From NCBI GenBank assembly GCA_020628635.1, contig JAHDEU010000087.1, positions 1 to 7,771 on the forward strand: a DNA stretch of 7,771 nucleotides, written 5' to 3'. Positions 4,270 through 7,771 of this stretch are shown here, piece after piece. The stretch is from Hellea sp. GTDB lineage: Bacteria; Pseudomonadota; Alphaproteobacteria; Caulobacterales; Maricaulaceae. A program made the position numbers and the translations under genes. Under the pieces are notes generated by a model, which was not told where the DNA came from, ran no database searches, and saw only the letters and a program-made list of their open reading frames with translations. Each line of letters begins with the position of its first letter. Position 1 is the stretch's first letter.

Positions 4270-7065
4270 GTGGCCAAGACCTCTCCCACGGGCTCCACGC
4301 GGGAGCTGCGCGACAAGCTGAACACGGCGCTGGAGCGCCATCGCGAGGCGCGCGCATCCGATCCGCAGTCCAATCCGGTGAAGCGGCTGGCCTATGACAT
4401 CTCCCGCGATGTCGAGGACCGGAGCATCGCGTTCCGCGACATCGAGGCGTTGATCAAGCAGTTCTCGGACGAGGCCGCGATCGCGCGTGCCCGCCGCCTG
4501 CGCATCCGTGCCGGGCTGGACCGCGTTGAGGATGTGGAGGGAGAGGTCGCAGCGGCGGCCCGCGCACAGGCTGCGCAGGGCTGGGACGCGTTCAAGGCGT
4601 GGGCGCAAACGCCCGCCTTGGGGATCGTGCTGACCGCGCATCCGACGTTCTCGCTGTCGCGCGACATCCGCCGTGTGCTGGGCGGCATCGCGTCCGCCGG
4701 CGACACGCCCGACGCGCTGGTCGAGGAGTTGAAATCTTATCCCTACCTGCCCAGGCGCGCGCCGACCCTGCTGGAAGAGCACGAGGACACCCAAGGCGCC
4801 CTCACCCGCATCCAGTCCGCCATGGCAGAGGCCAATGCCGTCATCCTGCGCGTGGCGCGCGAGGCATTCCCGAAGACGTGGCGCACGCTGACCCCTCACC
4901 TCGCCGATGCCTATTCCTGGGTCGGCTACGACATCGATGGCCGCACGGACATCTCTTGGGGCGACGCGCTGCGCATCCGCCTGTCCGAGAAGCGGGACAT
5001 GATCGCGCGCTATCTCCGCTCCGCCGAAGACCTCACCGCGTCGGGCGCGAAGATCTCCGCGCTGGCCGAGCGGCTGCAGGACGGGCTGCAATCGGCCAAG
5101 CGCGACCTGTCGCTGTTCGAGCGCGATCTGGACGTGCCGGAAAACCTCGTCGCGGCGGCCAACAACCTGACCCGCCGGTCGGACCGCCGCCTGATCGACG
5201 CTACCGATCTCTTTCCGCTGATCGATTCTGCGCTGGACGGGGCGGATGACGACATGGCGCTGCGGCTGCTGGGCCTCAAGGCGGCCATGAAGAGCTTCGG
5301 CCTCGGCACGTCGCGCATTCATTTCCGCGTCAATGCGCGCCACATCACGGCGGCCATGCGCGCGGCTTTCGGGCTGAAGGGCGAGGGCTCTGACAACCGC
5401 ACGCTGATCCGCCGCGCCACCGAGCTCACCGCCAAGGCGGAGGCCCGCCAGATCAACTTCGCCAGCCTCGCGCTGGAGCGCTCCACCGCGCACGAGAAGA
5501 TGATCCTGATCGCGCAGATCCACCGCTACATCGATGCGGGCACGCCGATCCGCCTGCTGATCGCGGAGACGGAGGACAGTCTCATCCCGCTCGGCGCGCT
5601 CTATCTCGCCAAGCTCTACGGCGTAGCGGACCATGTCGACATCAGCCCGCTGTTCGAGACCAACGACGCGCTCAACAATGGCGGGCGGATCATCGGCAAG
5701 ATGCTCGAGAACCCGGCTTACCGCGACTATATCGAGCGGCGCGGGCTGTTCGCGATCCAGACGGGCTTTTCCGATGCGGGCCGTTTCATGGGCCAGCTCC
5801 CGGCCACACTCGCCATCGAGCGCGTGCAGAGCCAGTTCGCGCGCGAGCTCGCCAAGGCCGAAGTGGACGACGTCGCCGCGCTCGTCTTCAACACCCACGG
5901 CGAGGGTCTGGGCCGCGGCGGCCATCCCGGCACGATCCATGAGCGCGTGGACTACGCCATGAGCCCCTACGCCATCCGCCAGTTCGAGCGGCGCGGGCTG
6001 GCGCTGGTCCACGAGGTCAGCTTCCAGGGCGGCGACGGCTTTCTCTGGTTCCAGACGCCGGAGCTCGCGCGCGGCACGGTGCTGAGCCTGTTCGCCGCGC
6101 GGTTCGCGGACCGCAGCGAGGCGGAAGCCGATCCGTTCTACACGGAGCGGGACTTTTCATGGGATCTCTACCGGACGATCCAGAACGCGCAGGAACAGCT
6201 CTATGCCGATCCGGACTATGTCGCCCTGCTGGGCGGGTTTGGTCAGAACCTGCTGATCCCGACAGGGTCCAGGGCCGTGAAGCGTGCCAAGGGCGCAGAC
6301 GGGGCGGACACGTTCAACCCGCGCCAACTGCGCGCCATCCCTCACAATGCCATCCTGCAGCAATACGGCGCGCCGGCGAACCTGTTCTACGGCGTGGGAC
6401 GGGCGTCCGCGATCGATCCGGAGAAGTTCGAAGCGCTGCTGCGGAACTCCGCACGCGCGCGCAGCATCTTCCGCATGGTGGATACGACGCTGGACCGCAC
6501 CAACCTGTCGATCCTGACCAGCTATGGCCGCCTGTTCGACCCCGGCTTCTGGGTGTCCCGCGCCCTGTCCGGCGAGGAGCCATTCCTGGCGCACAAGAGC
6601 ATGATCATCGCCGACACCATGATGAGCAGCCCGTGGCGCTCCCAGATCATGGATCTGTCAAACAGGCTCAGGCTTGATCTGTTCGAAAGCCTGCAGAGCT
6701 TCGGCTCCGAGCCCAATGATGTGCTCACCGTGCTCCACGCCCTGCGGCTCGCCGTGATCATGAAGATGCAGATCATCGCAGCCGAACTCCCCGTGATCAG
6801 CGACAGCGAGACCTCGCGCCTGTCCGTGCTCCAACGCCTGCAGACCTTCCAGGTGGACAACATCATCGACAGCCTCGAGGCGCGCTACCCGGCCAAGTCC
6901 GATCCGCTCGACTGGATAAACGAACTCACGGAGGGCTCGGAGCTGCAAGACCAGTCCGGCTTCCCGCACATCGCGGAGACCATCGTCAAGCCGCTCGCGC
7001 GGGCGCGAGATCTGGTCCGCCAGATCACGGTAGCGGTGACGCATCATTATGATGCGTTCGGGTAG
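4270..7065 (+). CDS. ppc: Phosphoenolpyruvate carboxylase, divergent form
   Basis: This protein of about 931 residues has the length of bacterial PEPC, which makes oxaloacetate from PEP and bicarbonate to replenish the TCA cycle. Family landmarks appear in order. LTAHPT (121-126) holds the catalytic His (H124, as E. coli H138), and WVGYDIDG (217-224) stands for WIGGDRDGNP. SPLFETNDALNN (459-470) gives metal ligand E463, and GFSDAGR (499-505) gives metal ligand D502. HGEGLGRGGHP (543-553) has R549 as the R587 equivalent. GSRAVKR (666-672) and RQLRAIPHN (685-693) match GSRPAKR and LRAIPW. The chain ends in Gly, like the family. Departures are R505 where the family has Lys (GYSDS-KD) and loss of the first Arg of HGRGG. 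Translation is read from GTG 4270, two bases after the gap stop; an in-frame ATG at 4210 would overlap gap and add 20 out-of-family residues. No strong Shine-Dalgarno is visible, so coupling to gap translation is likely. Family placement is firm; activity and allostery are inferred. Confidence 0.9.
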   Translation: MAKTSPTGSTRELRDKLNTALERHREARASDPQSNPVKRLAYDISRDVEDRSIAFRDIEALIKQFSDEAAIARARRLRIRAGLDRVEDVEGEVAAAARAQAAQGWDAFKAWAQTPALGIVLTAHPTFSLSRDIRRVLGGIASAGDTPDALVEELKSYPYLPRRAPTLLEEHEDTQGALTRIQSAMAEANAVILRVAREAFPKTWRTLTPHLADAYSWVGYDIDGRTDISWGDALRIRLSEKRDMIARYLRSAEDLTASGAKISALAERLQDGLQSAKRDLSLFERDLDVPENLVAAANNLTRRSDRRLIDATDLFPLIDSALDGADDDMALRLLGLKAAMKSFGLGTSRIHFRVNARHITAAMRAAFGLKGEGSDNRTLIRRATELTAKAEARQINFASLALERSTAHEKMILIAQIHRYIDAGTPIRLLIAETEDSLIPLGALYLAKLYGVADHVDISPLFETNDALNNGGRIIGKMLENPAYRDYIERRGLFAIQTGFSDAGRFMGQLPATLAIERVQSQFARELAKAEVDDVAALVFNTHGEGLGRGGHPGTIHERVDYAMSPYAIRQFERRGLALVHEVSFQGGDGFLWFQTPELARGTVLSLFAARFADRSEAEADPFYTERDFSWDLYRTIQNAQEQLYADPDYVALLGGFGQNLLIPTGSRAVKRAKGADGADTFNPRQLRAIPHNAILQQYGAPANLFYGVGRASAIDPEKFEALLRNSARARSIFRMVDTTLDRTNLSILTSYGRLFDPGFWVSRALSGEEPFLAHKSMIIADTMMSSPWRSQIMDLSNRLRLDLFESLQSFGSEPNDVLTVLHALRLAVIMKMQIIAAELPVISDSETSRLSVLQRLQTFQVDNIIDSLEARYPAKSDPLDWINELTEGSELQDQSGFPHIAETIVKPLARARDLVRQITVAVTHHYDAFG
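7039..7057. repeat. Perfect 19-bp palindrome at the 3' end of ppc
   Basis: ACGCATCAT, one central T, and ATGATGCGT form a perfect 9-bp inverted repeat inside the last codons of ppc, ending 6 bases before the stop codon. As RNA it could fold as an 8-bp stem with a UUA loop. No U-run follows directly, so it does not look like a classical intrinsic terminator. It could be a 3'-end stabilising hairpin, a protein-binding dyad, or chance constrained by the coding sequence. Confidence 0.6.
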
Positions 7066-7091
7066 ATTTATACCTAGAGGACCCCTTTTCT

Positions 7092-7248
7092 AACTCCTCC
7101 CCTCTTAGGGGAGGTGTCGCCGCGAGCGAAGCGAGCAGGTGACGAAGGGGTAAAGTGTGTGACGTCGTGGGAGACGAGACACCTTACCCCTCCGACCTTC
7201 GCTCCACTGCGTTCCGCTTCAGCCACCTCCCCTAAGAGGGGAGGAGTT
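7092..7248. repeat. REP-like composite palindromic intergenic element
   Basis: The outer arms 7092-7116 and 7224-7248 are perfect 25-bp inverted repeats. Each arm is itself a palindrome: CCTCCCCT, 3-base loop, AGGGGAGG (7096-7114 and 7226-7244). Between them are further imperfect matches: GGGGTAA (7147-7153) pairs with TTACCCC (7184-7190), and the GCGAGCGAAGCGAGC stretch at 7119-7136 partly pairs with 7197-7222. The whole 157-bp unit can fold into one long hairpin. The CCTCCCC/GGGGAGG style with a CGAAGCG segment resembles dispersed intergenic palindromes common in alphaproteobacterial genomes. It fills most of the 261-bp gap between ppc and the hydrolase gene and could end ppc transcription. 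Short open frames crossing it are products of the repeat and are not called. The rest of the gap (7066-7091 and 7249-7326) shows no gene and no clear promoter. Confidence 0.85.
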
Positions 7249-7326
7249 GGGAGAGCGAGACCGTCGTGCGGTTCCTCGCCAGCATTTCCCCACGACACCC
7301 CTGCCCGCTTCCTCTAAACCACACCC

Positions 7327-7771
7327 ATGCTCCAATTCCTCGCCTTTCCCCCTCTGCTTCTCGCCGGCATTGCCTACGCCACATATCGCGGTGTCAAGTG
7401 CATGGAGGGCGAGGACCTCTCGCGCTTTGACGGCACCGACAGTGTGTTCCGCGAAGCCGATCCCGACAGCTCCGGCCTGAAGGTCGTCAACGCCTTTCTG
7501 CACGAGAACTTCATCAAGCCGGCCCAGGCCGCCGGGGCCAAGACCGGCTGGGAGGACAAGCGCGAGCGGTTCGAGCAGGGCGGGTTGGCGCGCACCGATT
7601 GCGTGGCGGAATATCGCGACGGCACCATCCAGGTCGATGGCCACACGCTGCATGGCCGCTGGACGCTGGTGGACGGTTACGACCCCGACCGGCGCATCCT
7701 CTATCTGCACGGCGGGGCCTTCACCGTGGGCTCCGACGTCAGCCACCGCCCGCTGACCTGGAACCTCGCGC
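7327..7771 (+). CDS. Alpha/beta hydrolase (esterase-like), 3' end cut by window
   Basis: The 148 visible residues run from ATG 7327 to the window end. Residues 1-20 (MLQFLAFPPLLLAGIAYATY) are hydrophobic and followed by RGVK, so they may form a signal anchor or uncleaved leader; there is no clear cleavage site and no lipobox. An extended segment of about 90 residues follows (rich in charged residues around EDKRERFEQGG, 76-86). The hydrolase core then begins: DGHTLHGRWTL, strand RRILYLHGGAF (122-132), then TVGSDVSHRPLTWNLA. HGGAF supplies the oxyanion-hole main-chain amides, as HGGGF/HGGGW does in the hormone-sensitive-lipase and acetyl-hydrolase group (alpha/beta hydrolase fold 3). The catalytic GDSAGG serine, Asp and His would lie beyond the window. 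No Shine-Dalgarno is visible upstream; an alternative ATG at 7402 would remove the hydrophobic segment. Substrate unknown. Confidence 0.83.
   Translation, partial: MLQFLAFPPLLLAGIAYATYRGVKCMEGEDLSRFDGTDSVFREADPDSSGLKVVNAFLHENFIKPAQAAGAKTGWEDKRERFEQGGLARTDCVAEYRDGTIQVDGHTLHGRWTLVDGYDPDRRILYLHGGAFTVGSDVSHRPLTWNLA

Noticed and set aside
3194..4357. A 387-residue minus-strand open frame over gap
   Set aside because: It is the complement of the gap coding sequence, with His/Val/Gly-rich low-information protein and no ribosome site or domain; it also overlaps the true gap frame entirely.
3847..6012. A 721-residue open frame on the minus strand across the end of gap and most of ppc
   Set aside because: It lies antisense to two well-recognised enzymes. 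Its composition is rich in R, A, G, V, L and D as expected from the complement of G+C-rich codons, and it shows no family motif.
7092..7248. CRISPR array or insertion-sequence ends
   Set aside because: There are only two arms in inverted orientation, no regular spacers, and no transposase gene between them.
7074..7317. Two small open frames on opposite strands (7074-7298 and 7114-7317)
   Set aside because: Both are translations of the palindromic repeat and yield mirror-like peptides such as SPKRGGV; no start signal or domain supports them.

Overview
This window comes from a G+C-rich bacterial chromosome. The protein styles (an alphaproteobacterial-type GAPDH, a short FAD-only photolyase and a renalase-like oxidoreductase), together with a CCTCCCCT...AGGGGAGG intergenic palindrome, suggest an alphaproteobacterium, perhaps a marine, stalked or budding lineage near the Maricaulales/Hyphomonadaceae or Caulobacterales. 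The lineage is inferred from protein and repeat style, not from a marker gene.

Left block, minus strand (3098 down to 1). Four tightly packed genes read leftward and probably form one operon. In transcription order they are a DUF4349 membrane lipoprotein, a short photolyase/cryptochrome-type FAD-binding protein, a 130-residue protein that looks like the missing N-terminal alpha/beta (antenna) domain of a photolyase, and a renalase-like FAD/NAD(P) oxidoreductase cut by the window edge. The spacings are 7 bp, a 1-base TGATG overlap, and 13 bp. The notable point is that the two halves of a normal photolyase appear as separate, translationally overlapping genes in the reverse of their usual domain order.

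Right block, plus strand (3260 to 7065). gap (glyceraldehyde-3-phosphate dehydrogenase) is followed after 2 bp by a phosphoenolpyruvate carboxylase. This couples a central glycolytic/gluconeogenic step to anaplerotic CO2 fixation. The PEPC is divergent: the overall fold, catalytic His, metal ligands and several Arg motifs are recognisable, but the GYSDS-K-D and HGRGG motifs are altered. The 161-bp divergent intergenic region carries a 14-bp LacI-type palindrome, TGACAGCGTTGTCA, overlapping a possible -35 box, and three spaced AAGGA motifs before the gap start.

Right end. The last codons of ppc contain a 19-bp perfect palindrome. An intergenic stretch of about 260 bp follows, dominated by a REP-like composite element with 25-bp perfect inverted arms. 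After it comes the start of an alpha/beta hydrolase with an N-terminal hydrophobic segment and an HGGAF oxyanion-hole motif, cut by the window end. No tRNA, rRNA, CRISPR, insertion sequence or phage gene was seen.
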